A stretch of DNA of 64,000 bases, taken from NCBI GenBank assembly GCA_021780495.1, contig JAJXYO010000045.1:31093-95092 (forward strand), read 5' to 3'. The position numbers and the translations under genes are program-made. Of the stretch, positions 17,543 to 26,716 are shown in pieces (the first letter of the stretch is position 1; each line of letters begins with the position of its first letter). The notes under the pieces are model-generated. The model did no database searches. It was given only the letters and a program-made list of their open reading frames with translations, and had not been told where the DNA came from. The stretch comes from Deltaproteobacteria bacterium (lineage in GTDB: Bacteria > Desulfobacterota > Desulfuromonadia > Geobacterales > Pseudopelobacteraceae).

Positions 17543-17749
17543 TGGTGATTCCTCCCTGTCCGATATGTATGGTTGTCGTGCTGTAAGAATGCACATGTAT
17601 GCCTGATCTGTAGCTAATTCCATGCCAATGTTAAAATAATAATTTAATGCGTTATAGTTCGGTATGTTGCGATTGCAGACCGATATCATCTTGTTTCGTA
17701 AACAGAATAAGTGTGCAGTAAATGGCACAGTAGTGGCCAAAAGTATACA

Positions 17750-20032
17750 CTATTTTAGAACCTGCAAAGAATCGCGATTGACTTCAATGCCATGTTTCTC
17801 GAGCAGGCGGTAGAAGGTACGCCGGGGGATGTTGGCCTGGCGGGCCGCTTTGGCGACGTTCCCGCCGGTCTCTTCAAGGTAGCGTCGGATCAGATTCTTT
17901 TCGGTTCGGGCGACATGTATTTCCCGTTCGGCCTTGAAAGAGGTTCTCCGCCGGTTGACTTTGCCGTCGGCACAGCATTCGTAGGTATCGGCGAAAACGG
18001 TGGGCAGGTTTTCCAGTCTGATAATGCCGTCCTGGGCCAGTACCGACGAACGTTCGATGATGTTCTGCATCTCGCGGATGTTCCCCGGCCAGGGGTACTG
18101 CTGCATTGCCTTGACGGCGCGCTCCTCGATGCCGATAATATTCTTGTTCAACTTCTTGCGGGCTTTCTCCAGAAAATGCTGGGCCAGGGCTGGGACGGAA
18201 CCAATCCGGTTTCGTAGCGGCGGGAGCAGGATGGTGAAGACGTTGAGCCGGTAATACAGGTCTTCGCGAAACCAGCCCTCTCGCATGCCCAGTTCCAAAT
18301 CCTTGTTGGTGGCGGCAATAAGTCGCACGTCAACCTTTTTGGACGAAGTGCCGCCCACCGGCCGAACCTCTCCAAGGTCCAGAAGCCTCAACAATTCTGC
18401 TTGCAGCTTAGGGGTGATGTCTCCGATCTCGTCCAGAAAGATCGTACCGCCGCTGGCCGCTTCGAACAGCCCTTTTTTGTCGGAAATAGCCCCGGTAAAT
18501 GATCCCTTCTTGTGCCCGAACAACTCACTTTCCAGAAGTGAATCGGTGATAGTGGTGCAGTTGACCGTTACCAGGGGCTTGTCGTTGCGCTGACTCAGGC
18601 GATGGATGGCGCGTGCCGTCAATTCTTTTCCCGTGCCGGTTTCCCCGCGAATCAGGACCGTGGTGGGGGTCGGACCGACCTGGCTGATCAGATTTAACAC
18701 CTCTTGAATGCCTGGATCTTCGCCGACAATCAGGTCGTCGCCGGCCTGGCGGTCGAGTTCAAGGCGCACCAGCTCGTATTTTTGTATCAAACGGCCACGG
18801 TCTTCATCGATCTGCTGTATATTGTGGGGCAGGCACATCTCGATATCTGCCAGTCCCTGGAAGACCGCAACCGCATGTTCTCGACAGGTATTGTAGCCGC
18901 ATGCCCGGCAGTTGAGTTCATCGCCCTGTGCGAATTTGTTGGTGGAGTGCAGGATATGTTTGATGTCATCCTTGCCGGGGCTGGGTAATCTGCGGGATTT
19001 ATCCGAAAAGGTACGTTGCAGGCTGGGCAGTGCTCCTGCCGAGCGGTAATGGGGTGCTGTCAGGTACTGCAAAGCGTTGTTTGAGTAGTTTACGATCAGT
19101 TTGCGCTTGAAGAAATGGTTCAGTTCTCTGTCGCGGGCCGGTCCGTCCACGCAGCCGCCGTCGCAAAAACGCAGATCGATAAAGGCTGGGGAAATTCGCT
19201 CGGCAGCCAGATCGCGAATGATATCGATGGTGTGTGTTTCGCCTTCGCTGGCGACGGTTGTGGTGTCCAGAATGTCCTGTTCAATGCCGAACACCTTAAG
19301 TGGTCCGCCGGTGAGGGTAAACAGCCGGCCTTCTCCTGGATCAATGCCATCAAAGGGTACTTCGGCCAAGGAGGCCGGGTTGATGCCACGGCTCCTGAAG
19401 AGTTTATCGATTTCCTGGTAGGTCAGGACGACATCGATTGCTCCTGCTGATTCTGCGGATTGTACCTCAAACTTTGCTGCGATGCAGGTGCTTATATAGA
19501 CTACTTTGGTGTCTTCGCCCAGCACGCCTTTAATAAAGCGTCCCATGGCGATCATCGGTGAGACAATGCCCATCAGATTGGGTAACAACTTGGGGTAGTG
19601 GCGCTCTATCAAAGCAACTACCGCCGGGCAGTGCGACGAAATCAGCGGAAGTTCGGCCTTGTTCAGTGCATTACGGTAGCTGCTGGCTATCATGCTGGCG
19701 CCATAGGCGCCTTCGTGTACTTCGAGAAAACCAAGGCTTTTCAGGCCTGCTACCAATTGGCCGGGTGTGATGGCATGGAAGAAAGCGGGGAATGAGCAGC
19801 CCAGTACGGCTACGACCGGTGCGCCTGATGTCAGCAATTCCTGAGTCCTGACCATGCGGTCCACAATCACCTTGGCATTCTGCGGGCAGCTCAGGCAGTT
19901 GCCGCAACCGATACAGCGGTCATATATTATCTGTGCAAAGCCCTGATCCACTTTGATCGCCTTGGCCGGACAGGTTCGCACGCAGGAATAGCATCTCCGG
20001 CAACGCTCTTTGTAGGTGATGATCGGCTCCAT
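17750..20032 (-). CDS. Sigma-54 activator with ferredoxin and [FeFe]-hydrogenase-like sensor domains
   Basis: A 760-residue regulator. Residues 11-50 carry two ferredoxin-type [4Fe-4S] motifs (C11,14,17,21 and C40,43,46,49). Residues about 70-330 resemble the large-subunit C-terminal domain of [FeFe] hydrogenase. The three cluster-loop positions are kept as SHCPAVV (C135), STCIAAKFE (C183) and RFCDGGCVDGP (C290, C294). A further Fe-S module uses C375, C378, C383 and C400. The AAA+ domain has GETGTGKE (463), the sigma-54 contact loop as GSFTGA (511) and Walker B IFLDEIGD. A Fis-type helix-turn-helix ends the protein. It probably couples redox or H2 state to sigma-54 transcription; the input and targets are unknown. 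ATG 20032 has TTGGAG upstream and gives a natural ferredoxin start. No PAS or receiver domain is present. Confidence 0.85.
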   Translation of the reverse strand: MEPIITYKERCRRCYSCVRTCPAKAIKVDQGFAQIIYDRCIGCGNCLSCPQNAKVIVDRMVRTQELLTSGAPVVAVLGCSFPAFFHAITPGQLVAGLKSLGFLEVHEGAYGASMIASSYRNALNKAELPLISSHCPAVVALIERHYPKLLPNLMGIVSPMIAMGRFIKGVLGEDTKVVYISTCIAAKFEVQSAESAGAIDVVLTYQEIDKLFRSRGINPASLAEVPFDGIDPGEGRLFTLTGGPLKVFGIEQDILDTTTVASEGETHTIDIIRDLAAERISPAFIDLRFCDGGCVDGPARDRELNHFFKRKLIVNYSNNALQYLTAPHYRSAGALPSLQRTFSDKSRRLPSPGKDDIKHILHSTNKFAQGDELNCRACGYNTCREHAVAVFQGLADIEMCLPHNIQQIDEDRGRLIQKYELVRLELDRQAGDDLIVGEDPGIQEVLNLISQVGPTPTTVLIRGETGTGKELTARAIHRLSQRNDKPLVTVNCTTITDSLLESELFGHKKGSFTGAISDKKGLFEAASGGTIFLDEIGDITPKLQAELLRLLDLGEVRPVGGTSSKKVDVRLIAATNKDLELGMREGWFREDLYYRLNVFTILLPPLRNRIGSVPALAQHFLEKARKKLNKNIIGIEERAVKAMQQYPWPGNIREMQNIIERSSVLAQDGIIRLENLPTVFADTYECCADGKVNRRRTSFKAEREIHVARTEKNLIRRYLEETGGNVAKAARQANIPRRTFYRLLEKHGIEVNRDSLQVLK

Positions 20033-20094
20033 GTTTACTCCAATTGGCGTGATAAGATGGAGGGTTGTCAGCCCCCATCGATATGCAGGCTTAT

Positions 20095-20112
20095 TGTGCC
20101 ACATGTGGCACA
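20095..20112. promoter_or_regulatory. Perfect 18-bp palindrome, candidate activator binding site
   Basis: TGTGCCACATGTGGCACA is its own reverse complement. It lies 63 bases upstream of the sigma-54 activator start and about 77 bases upstream of the rplU promoter. Fis-type activators bind palindromic enhancers, so autoregulation is possible. I found no GG-N10-GC sigma-54 promoter at correct spacing next to it. Confidence 0.5.
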
Positions 20113-20188
20113 TTATGGTAAACAGAATAATCAAATAGCCGAAACCCAGTTTCATTCGACACATGACGACGGGGTGCCAAATTTATCC

Positions 20189-20217
20189 TTGACATGCAAC
20201 GCACTCTTTACTATAGT
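20189..20217 (+). promoter_or_regulatory. Sigma-70-type promoter of rplU-rpmA
   Basis: A perfect TTGACA (20189-20194) is separated by 17 bases from TATAGT (20212-20217). The rplU start codon lies 38 bases downstream. Confidence 0.85.
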
Positions 20218-20255
20218 CCAAAACTCTTTTAAAAATGATTTGTATGGAGATGGCT

Positions 20256-20564
20256 ATGTACGCAGTAATTAAAACCGGTGGAAAACAATACAAAGTGGCT
20301 GAAGGCGAGTTTCTCAAGGTTGAAAAGCTTGAGGGTGAAATCGGCGACAAAATTGAATTTGCCGACGTGCTGATGATTGGTGGCGAGAAGCTTGCGATTG
20401 GGGCTCCTCTTGTAGCTGGCGCAATGGTAACGGCCAAAATTGCGGCTCAGGGCAAGGATAAGAAGATCTTGGTGTTCAAGTCCAAACGTCGTAAGGGAAC
20501 CCGTAAGCTGCGCGGTCACCGTCAGCATAGAACGGTTCTCAAGATTGAAAAGATCAGCGCATAA
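20256..20564 (+). CDS. rplU: 50S ribosomal protein L21
   Basis: A 102-residue ribosomal protein that binds 23S rRNA. The start MYAVIKTGGKQYKV and the ending KKILVFKSKRRKGTRKLRGH are diagnostic. ATG 20256 is preferred over upstream ATGs because GGAGATG lies just before it and the product then starts at the family-typical position. It forms the usual pair with rpmA, 33 bases downstream. The obgE gene, which often follows in related genomes, is not here. Confidence 0.98.
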   Translation: MYAVIKTGGKQYKVAEGEFLKVEKLEGEIGDKIEFADVLMIGGEKLAIGAPLVAGAMVTAKIAAQGKDKKILVFKSKRRKGTRKLRGHRQHRTVLKIEKISA

Positions 20565-20597
20565 ATACATACGTAATTTTCCCGAGGAGATACGGAA

Positions 20598-20852
20598 ATG
20601 GCACATAAGAAAGCAGGCGGAAGTTCACGTAACGGCAGGGATTCGGATGGTCAGCGACTCGGCTGTAAAAAATTTGGCGGCGAGATCGTCAAGGCCGGTA
20701 ATATTATCTATCGTCAGCGTGGCACACAGATCCATCCTGGCAATAATGTCGGCTGTGGCAGGGATTACACCTTGTTTGCCCTGATCGAGGGCATTGTCAA
20801 GTTTGAGCGTATGGGAAGAGATCGTAAAAAGGTTTCCGTATACCCCAACTAA
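20598..20852 (+). CDS. rpmA: 50S ribosomal protein L27
   Basis: An 84-residue ribosomal protein located near the peptidyl-transferase centre. It begins [20 protein letters not shown], the standard bacterial N-terminus without the cleaved extension known in Firmicutes. GAGGAG lies upstream of the ATG. A strong terminator follows. Confidence 0.98.
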   Translation: MAHKKAGGSSRNGRDSDGQRLGCKKFGGEIVKAGNIIYRQRGTQIHPGNNVGCGRDYTLFALIEGIVKFERMGRDRKKVSVYPN

Positions 20853-20879
20853 CGTAGCTTGTGTATGTTTGGAGTACTC

Positions 20880-20912
20880 AAAGCCCGGAAGGCATGCCTT
20901 CCGGGCTTTTTA
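20880..20912 (+). terminator. Intrinsic terminator of rplU-rpmA
   Basis: A palindromic hairpin (20880-20909; arms AAAGCCCGGAAGG and CCTTCCGGGCTTT around CATG) is followed by TTTAT. Confidence 0.9.
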
Positions 20913-21036
20913 TGTGTCGGATATTATTGCAAAACGCTGTTTATAAAGTAATTGCGGCATTACATTGTTTAGGCTATAGTTTACGAATTTCAGCCTGCCA
21001 AACCGTACCTCGTGCCATTGTGAAAGGATTTCCCCC

Positions 21037-23124
21037 ATGTTTAAATCGAAATTGACCCGCAAAGTGCTCTTGATTATCGGAGCCACCCTCTTTGTCGGTT
21101 TTGCCGGACTGGGAGTCCTGTCCATTTACCTTGAATACAGTTCAACGATTGATCTGCAGAAGAAAAATGCCCGTCAGTTGGTATCAACCGTGACCCACGA
21201 TATCCTCAGCCAGATGATGAGAGGGGATATGAAAGAGTTCGGGAAGACGGTGGAGGAAATCAAGACCAAGGGCGGTATCGAAGGCATCCGGTTGTTTAAT
21301 GCTGACGGGAAAGAATTCGGCAGCGGCGCCGGGAGCGAGGAGATGCGGAGTGCTCTGGCAAACGGTAAAACGGTGGAAGTTGCCGAGAATAAGGATGGGC
21401 GTCGCGTACTCAGTCTGGCGGTGCCGCTGGTCAAGGAGGAACGCTGCCGAGGCTGCCACCAAGGTGATGGCAAGTTTGTAGGTGGGGTGATCCTGACGAC
21501 GTCGATGGAGGAGGGCTTCAAAAGCGCTCTCAAGCTCACGCTCATCATGTCGGCGGTAGGTGTTTTCTTTTTCTTGGCGATGCTGAGTATGCTGTACTTG
21601 TTCTTTTCTCGCACAATCGTGTTTCAAATCTCCGAACTCTATAAGCAGCTGGGTGATCTGGCAGGCAGTGAGGGTGATCTTACCAAGGTGTTGCATATCC
21701 GTTCCGACGACGAGATCGGGCGTCTGGGGACCGAGGTCAACCTGTTGACCGCCAAGATTCGCACTACCATTTCCCTGTTGTATCAGCAGACCTGTTTGAT
21801 CGGATCGAGTGTCTGCGAGCTTGCGGCTGGCACTGACCAGACATTGCAAATGACACAGGATCAGAAGGACCAGGTCATGGCGGTTGCCGCTGCTTCGGAA
21901 GAGATGAGCATGACACTTAACGAGGTGGCCGCAAATACCCATCGGGCAGCGACGCTCTCCTCGGACGTTGACGATGCTACTCGCAGCGGCATGGCGGTTG
22001 TCCAGGATACCCGTGACTGTATGCATCAGATCAGCGAAAGCGTAAGCAGTACATTGGAGACCATCCGGCATCTGGAACAGTCCTCATCAAAAATCGGGGA
22101 GATGGTTATACTCATCGAGGATATTGCCGACCAGACCAACCTGCTGGCCTTGAACGCTTCGATTGAAGCGGCTCGGGCGGGTGATGCAGGCAAGGGGTTT
22201 GCCGTGGTGGCCAGCGAAGTAAAGGGCCTGGCAGAAAAGACAACTCATTCCACCCGCGAGATCAAGCGCGTTGTGGCATCCATCCAACAGGAAAGCAGCA
22301 AGGCTGCCGATATGATAAACAAGGAAAGCGCACTTGTGCAAACCGGTTTGCTTAAGGCCGAGCAGGCTAGCCAGCAACTGGAGAATATTCAAAACCATGC
22401 CGCCGAGTCACGCTCGATGATCGTGCAGATAGCAACGGCATCCGAAGAGCAGAGTGCTACAACACAGGAAATCACTGAAAAAATTCACCATATTTCCTCT
22501 GCGGCAACGGCGACCTTCTCGACAATGCAGACCACCGCTGAGGCGTTTGGACAATTCTCGGATGTTGTTGAACAGATCTACAGTACGGTGGGCAAGTTCT
22601 CGGTAGGAAACTACCACGATACGGTCAAGGCCGCTATCCGCGAAATGGAGCGTGAAGTGCTGACCGTCATTGAAGCCGCTCTGAAAGACAGGACTCTGAC
22701 CATGGAAGCACTGTTTGATAGAAATTATGTTCCCGTTGCCAAGACAGACCCGCAAAAATTCACAACCAAATTTGATGTGTTCTTTGACCGCATGATTTCT
22801 CCCATTCAGGAGAAGATCGTGAGCAGGGACAGCAAGGTGCTCTATACGATTTGTATCGATAACAACGGCTACGTCCCCACTCATAATCTGCGTTACAGCA
22901 AGCCGCTGACCGGTAATCCGGAGCAGGACAAGAATAATAACCGCACCAAACGGATCTTTAACGACCGTACCGGAATTCGCTGCGCCCGAAACACGGATGG
23001 CTTCCTGCTACAGACCTATCGCAGGGATACGGGTGAGATCCTCAACGACATGTCTCATCCACTGGTTATCAATGGCAGGCATTGGGGCGGGATACGGGTC
23101 GGCTATCTGGCGCCCAAAGAGTAA
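21037..23124 (+). CDS. Methyl-accepting chemotaxis protein with periplasmic heme c motif
   Basis: A 695-residue chemoreceptor. TM1 (about 10-32) and TM2 (about 165-192) flank a periplasmic domain that ends with CRGCHQGDG (residues 137-145), a c-type heme attachment site. Geobacter chemoreceptors GSU0935 and GSU0582 are known to carry such heme sensor domains. A HAMP linker (about 193-250) leads to the signalling hairpin, whose tip reads [18 protein letters not shown]. The cytoplasmic C-terminus has an extra ~165-residue module (from about 530) related to Cache-like sensor folds, ending [15 protein letters not shown]. It probably senses redox or a gas; ligand unknown. Transcribed alone, with a response-regulator gene 143 bases downstream. 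Confidence 0.9.
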   Translation: MFKSKLTRKVLLIIGATLFVGFAGLGVLSIYLEYSSTIDLQKKNARQLVSTVTHDILSQMMRGDMKEFGKTVEEIKTKGGIEGIRLFNADGKEFGSGAGSEEMRSALANGKTVEVAENKDGRRVLSLAVPLVKEERCRGCHQGDGKFVGGVILTTSMEEGFKSALKLTLIMSAVGVFFFLAMLSMLYLFFSRTIVFQISELYKQLGDLAGSEGDLTKVLHIRSDDEIGRLGTEVNLLTAKIRTTISLLYQQTCLIGSSVCELAAGTDQTLQMTQDQKDQVMAVAAASEEMSMTLNEVAANTHRAATLSSDVDDATRSGMAVVQDTRDCMHQISESVSSTLETIRHLEQSSSKIGEMVILIEDIADQTNLLALNASIEAARAGDAGKGFAVVASEVKGLAEKTTHSTREIKRVVASIQQESSKAADMINKESALVQTGLLKAEQASQQLENIQNHAAESRSMIVQIATASEEQSATTQEITEKIHHISSAATATFSTMQTTAEAFGQFSDVVEQIYSTVGKFSVGNYHDTVKAAIREMEREVLTVIEAALKDRTLTMEALFDRNYVPVAKTDPQKFTTKFDVFFDRMISPIQEKIVSRDSKVLYTICIDNNGYVPTHNLRYSKPLTGNPEQDKNNNRTKRIFNDRTGIRCARNTDGFLLQTYRRDTGEILNDMSHPLVINGRHWGGIRVGYLAPKE

Positions 23125-23267
23125 TCCGTCACATGAATGTCTCTGATAGAGAGCGTTCTGAAAGCAGGAAATCTTACAAGACATAATCCATCAATGGTGT
23201 GTAACGTTAGCCGGTTGTGTGCTGCATCAATATCAGACTACATACGACAAAGTAGAGGCACAGCGCG

Positions 23268-24095
23268 ATGAAGCATCTCGGGGATATACTGGTTGAGGCC
23301 GAAATCATCAGCAAGAAGACGCTCGAGCGGGCTCTTGAACGCCAGAAGCAGAGCAATGTGCGTCTGGGAATTGTACTGGAAGAGATGGGCGTTATCACTG
23401 AGGATGAGCTGGCTGAAGCGCTCGGGACACAATTCAACTTCAAAACGATCAAAAACTTTATCAATCACAGTTTTTCACAGGAATTGCTGGACCTGCTTCC
23501 GTCTGACTTTGCCATGAAGAAACTGGTCTTTCCGCTCAAGCAGAAAGACAGCATGCTGGCTGTTGCTATCACTGACCCTTTTGATATGGAAACAATGGAG
23601 ATGCTGACGCGTATCACCGGTTTCCAGATCATACCGGTTATCTCCACTCGCCGGGAAATCCTCGACGCCATTTCCAAGTATTATCTGAAGAGCGCCATCA
23701 GTTCCGAAAACAACGATTCGATCCTGATCGTGGAAGACACCGCCACAGTGGCTGCCGTAATCCAGTCGGCCTTAACCAGAGAAGGCTTTTCAGTGATCTT
23801 GGCGGTTGATGGGCTGGATGGTCTCAAGATGGCGATTTCCGAGCGTCCCCGCCTGATCGTAACCGACTCGGTCATGCCGCGTATGGATGGCTTCGGTCTG
23901 TTGCGAGCTCTCAAGGCCAATCCCATGACGTCGGAGATCCCGGTCATCATGCTGACCTCCAAGGCCACATCGGAAGACGAACAAAAAGCTCTCGAATTCG
24001 GATTTATAGATTTTATCTCCAAACCGGTCCAGCCGTTGCGCGTCGTATCACGCGTCAAACGTGTTCTGGAACTCACCAGAAAGTTCAAACGCTGA
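23268..24095 (+). CDS. MshEN-domain response regulator
   Basis: A 275-residue two-domain protein. The N-terminal half (1-145) is a GspE/MshE N-terminal domain with tandem 24-residue motifs: HLGDILVEAEIISKKTLE (imperfect) and RLGIVLEEMGVITEDELAEA (matching the c-di-GMP-binding consensus RLGxxLxxxG). The C-terminal half is a receiver domain: DSILIVEDTATV, phospho-acceptor Asp in LIVTDSVMPRMDGF, Thr in MLTSKAT, and Lys in ISKPVQPLRV. There is no output domain. It could integrate phosphorylation with c-di-GMP for motility or pili; this is inference from families. It follows the heme chemoreceptor and may work with it. Confidence 0.85.
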   Translation: MKHLGDILVEAEIISKKTLERALERQKQSNVRLGIVLEEMGVITEDELAEALGTQFNFKTIKNFINHSFSQELLDLLPSDFAMKKLVFPLKQKDSMLAVAITDPFDMETMEMLTRITGFQIIPVISTRREILDAISKYYLKSAISSENNDSILIVEDTATVAAVIQSALTREGFSVILAVDGLDGLKMAISERPRLIVTDSVMPRMDGFGLLRALKANPMTSEIPVIMLTSKATSEDEQKALEFGFIDFISKPVQPLRVVSRVKRVLELTRKFKR

Positions 24096-24111
24096 CCCAT
24101 ACGCCTTAGCC

Positions 24112-24148
24112 ACCGTACGTTCTGCCTGCCAAGCGCAGAACGTACGGT
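24112..24148. terminator. Bidirectional hairpin between converging genes
   Basis: Arms 24112-24125 and 24135-24148 are perfect 14-bp complements. The hairpin sits between the ends of the MshEN-receiver gene and dapF. T-runs are weak on both sides. Confidence 0.6.
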
Positions 24149-24155
24149 AAGCTTG

Positions 24156-24992
24156 CTAGAGTGCAATCTCCCCTTTAAAGACCTCGACTGCCGGACCCGT
24201 CATATAGATATTGTTGTCCTCGGCCCACTCCATTTCCAGATCGCCTCCGGAGAGATGGTTGAGGATCTTCCTGTCGGTCAGGCCGTTCAGCACACAGGCG
24301 GCGGTCACGGCACTGGAACCGGTTCCGCAGGCCAGCGTTTCACCGGCACCCCGTTCCCAGGTGCGCTGACGTACTTCCGTCCGGGAGATGATCTGGACAA
24401 ATTCAACATTGGTGCGGCGGGGGAACAGCTCGTGATTCTCGATCAACGGGCCGTAGGTCAGGACCGGGAAGGAATCCACATCATCCACGAAGATCACGCA
24501 GTGCGGATTGCCCATGGAGGCGCAGGTGATCTTGAAGATGCGATCAAGAATCTTCAGGGGTTCGGCAGTGACGGTGGCAGATGCGTCGCCGGTCATGGGG
24601 ATCTCGCCGCGAGTCAAACGGGGTGGTCCCATGTTGACACGGACCTTCTCGATTTTGCCATCGCTGCCGGGTACCAGCAGCAGGGTCAGGATACCGGCGC
24701 CGGTTTCGGCGGTGATCTCCGTCTTTGACACGATGCCATGATCATAGGCGTATTTCGCCACGCAGCGGACACCGTTGCCGCACATCTCTGATTCGGAGCC
24801 GTCCGAGTTGAACATCCGCATGCGAACGTCTGCTATTTCAGACGGCATGATCAGGATCAGACCATCCGAGCCGATGCCGAAGTTGCGGTTTGAAACCTGT
24901 ATCGCCACCTGTCGTGGATCAGCAATAGTTTCCTCGAAGCAGTTGACATACACGTAATCATTGCCGGCACCCTGCATTTTCGTAAATCTCAT
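24156..24992 (-). CDS. dapF: Diaminopimelate epimerase
   Basis: A 278-residue cytoplasmic enzyme that converts LL- to meso-diaminopimelate for lysine and peptidoglycan. The start MRFTKMQGAGNDYVYVNCF and both catalytic Cys sites, EMCGNGVRCVAKYA and LACGTGSSAV, are present. Its length is normal. AAGGGG lies upstream of ATG 24992. No other lysine-pathway genes are adjacent. Confidence 0.97.
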   Translation of the reverse strand: MRFTKMQGAGNDYVYVNCFEETIADPRQVAIQVSNRNFGIGSDGLILIMPSEIADVRMRMFNSDGSESEMCGNGVRCVAKYAYDHGIVSKTEITAETGAGILTLLLVPGSDGKIEKVRVNMGPPRLTRGEIPMTGDASATVTAEPLKILDRIFKITCASMGNPHCVIFVDDVDSFPVLTYGPLIENHELFPRRTNVEFVQIISRTEVRQRTWERGAGETLACGTGSSAVTAACVLNGLTDRKILNHLSGGDLEMEWAEDNNIYMTGPAVEVFKGEIAL

Positions 24993-25356
24993 CGTACCTT
25001 ATCCCCTTCCAGCTATAAAATATTGAACCGTAACCATAGCAAAGATGTAGCCTGATAACAAGTGAAATTAGCAGGTTACACAGTATTATGGTGGTGTAAA
25101 GGCTGTCTGCAAAAGAGGTGAGTTGCTTCAGTATCGGCGAAGAGCTGGGGAGGAACTTCTGACTTTTAGGCAGATATGCTCTTCGGTGTGTCGCGAACCA
25201 GATCTTGCTGTTATTGGCCTTGATGATTCTCAGAACCTTCAGTTTTATGGCGTAATACCAATAGATACGTCTTGACGTTCAAATGAATCTCCCTTTCGAA
25301 CTGTTCGATAAACGTAACATTCTGCGACGGTGCTGACGGAGTCTCAATACCAAAGA
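24993..25356. other. 364-bp intergenic stretch with no recognisable gene
   Basis: Between dapF and the cupin gene. Two short minus-strand frames stay open for 40-60 codons, but neither has a start with a ribosome site or resembles a family I know. They may be the remains of a decayed gene. The dapF promoter should lie at the left end. Confidence 0.5.
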
Positions 25357-25719
25357 CTATTTTATATATTTGTCCATGACCGGCGACCAGGCATCGACCG
25401 CCTTGGCGGCTGAGGCCGCGGTAAAGACCGCATGAGGGGCATGGGCCGGGATGGCGATTACTTCGCCGGCCTTGACTGCTGCCACCTTCTCCCCCTGCTC
25501 GAAATAGAGTACCCCTTCCAGAACCATCGTGATCTGTTCGCTTTCATGGCTATGACTCTCAAACCGGCAGTCGGGATCGACCTCGAAGTAGGTCAGCATA
25601 GTCTGGTCAAGAGAAACGGCCCATTGCCGCGCTCCGGGGATGTCATGAGTGAGGCAAAGGCTTTCCTTGGGGTAGTAGCGCATCTCATGATCAACTGTGT
25701 TGTTCATTACGGGCTCCAT
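25357..25719 (-). CDS. Cupin-domain protein
   Basis: A 120-residue single cupin. The metal-binding motif 1 is seen as ESHSHESEQITMVLEG (about 54-69), and motif 2 around AIPAHAPHAV. The Trp at the C-terminal DAWSPV is typical of small cupins that resemble sugar- or small-molecule-binding proteins. The fold alone does not reveal the reaction. It is transcribed alone and is flanked by intergenic DNA on both sides. Confidence 0.85.
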   Translation of the reverse strand: MEPVMNNTVDHEMRYYPKESLCLTHDIPGARQWAVSLDQTMLTYFEVDPDCRFESHSHESEQITMVLEGVLYFEQGEKVAAVKAGEVIAIPAHAPHAVFTAASAAKAVDAWSPVMDKYIK

Positions 25720-25863
25720 ATATATTTATAGTGTTCGTTCATCAATACTGATAACCCCCAAATCAACAATGCCGTTTTAAGGCACCGCCTTCCATCGGCA
25801 AGAGCATTCTTTGTACCAGTTTCATGTCACATCACTATTTCTTTCGGGAGGTATCGGTACATG

Positions 25864-26511
25864 TCAATTAATGGGTTTGCCGATCCTCTGCCATCTGGGC
25901 AGCCATCTGCTCTGGTCCCACGACCAGTATTTGATGAACGCCAGCCCGATCACATCGGCATGCGGTACAAAACCCCAAAAACGGCTGTCATAGGAGTTGT
26001 CCCGGTTGTCACCCATCACGAAATAGGAGTTGGCCGGGACCCGGACCGGTCCGAAATTATCACGCACGGTTGCTTCCCGCGGCAAGATCTGCGGGTCTTT
26101 GTGCACCTCATGGGGATTGTGATAGAGGACCCCGTTGACATACACCCGCTTATCCCGAACCTGGATCACATCGCCCGGTACGCCGATCAAGCGCTTGATA
26201 AAATCCTTCGAACGATCCCGCGGGTATTGGAAGACAATCACATCACCCCGCTGCGGATCGCGCAGCGCCGGCAGGCGCAGGTCGGTGAACGGTACTCTGA
26301 TGCCGTAGATGAACTTGTTTACCAGCAGACAGTCACCGATCACCAGGGTGTCCTCCATGGAACCGGAGGGGATCTTGAACGACTGTACGATGCACGTTCT
26401 GATAATGAGGGCCAGTACAACGGCCCAGAGGATCGATGCGACAAACTCCCTGGTTTTGGACTTTCTTCGGACTTCGCTGCGCTTGATCACGCCGGCAATG
26501 GAATGTTTCAT
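25864..26511 (-). CDS. lepB: Signal peptidase I
   Basis: A 215-residue inner-membrane protease that removes Sec and Tat signal peptides. One N-terminal membrane segment (about 24-44) is followed by the catalytic Ser in IPSGSMEDTL and the catalytic Lys in DFIKRLIGVPGD. The box VMGDNRDNSYDSRFWG completes the family signature. It lies 25 bases after a tiny membrane protein gene, which in turn overlaps an ECF sigma factor gene, so the three probably form one transcript. Confidence 0.96.
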   Translation of the reverse strand: MKHSIAGVIKRSEVRRKSKTREFVASILWAVVLALIIRTCIVQSFKIPSGSMEDTLVIGDCLLVNKFIYGIRVPFTDLRLPALRDPQRGDVIVFQYPRDRSKDFIKRLIGVPGDVIQVRDKRVYVNGVLYHNPHEVHKDPQILPREATVRDNFGPVRVPANSYFVMGDNRDNSYDSRFWGFVPHADVIGLAFIKYWSWDQSRWLPRWQRIGKPIN

Positions 26512-26536
26512 ATGTTATCAATCCCTTCATCTCGAT

Positions 26537-26716
26537 TTAAAATACCGCTACCGACTTGAATATCCCGAACAAGGTTCCACCGCCGGCCAGGGCATAGCGC
26601 ATGAACGGATGGCCGATGAACCACTCCGCGAATGAGATTCGCGAGGCCTCATATGCACGCACCTGCACCATTACCTTTGCGACAAAATCAGGAGACGGCG
26701 TATATTCTTCACTCAT
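26537..26716 (-). CDS. Small membrane protein overlapping the ECF sigma factor gene
   Basis: A 59-residue protein with a soluble N-terminus (SPDFVAKVMVQVRAYEASR) and one membrane segment at the end (about 38-58). Its ATG (26716) overlaps the sigma factor stop codon region, and a GGAGG ribosome site lies inside the sigma gene. Position and topology are those of a minimal anti-sigma partner, but there is no zinc-binding HxxxCxxC motif. The role is inferred from coupling only. Confidence 0.7.
   Translation of the reverse strand: MSEEYTPSPDFVAKVMVQVRAYEASRISFAEWFIGHPFMRYALAGGGTLFGIFKSVAVF

Noticed and set aside
20095..20125. Sigma-54 promoter at the TGGCAC half of the palindrome
   Set aside because: The GG to GC spacing on either strand is not 10 bases.
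24993..25356. Remnant of a transposase or radical SAM gene
   Set aside because: Fragments looked suggestive in two frames but no continuous match to a family could be supported.
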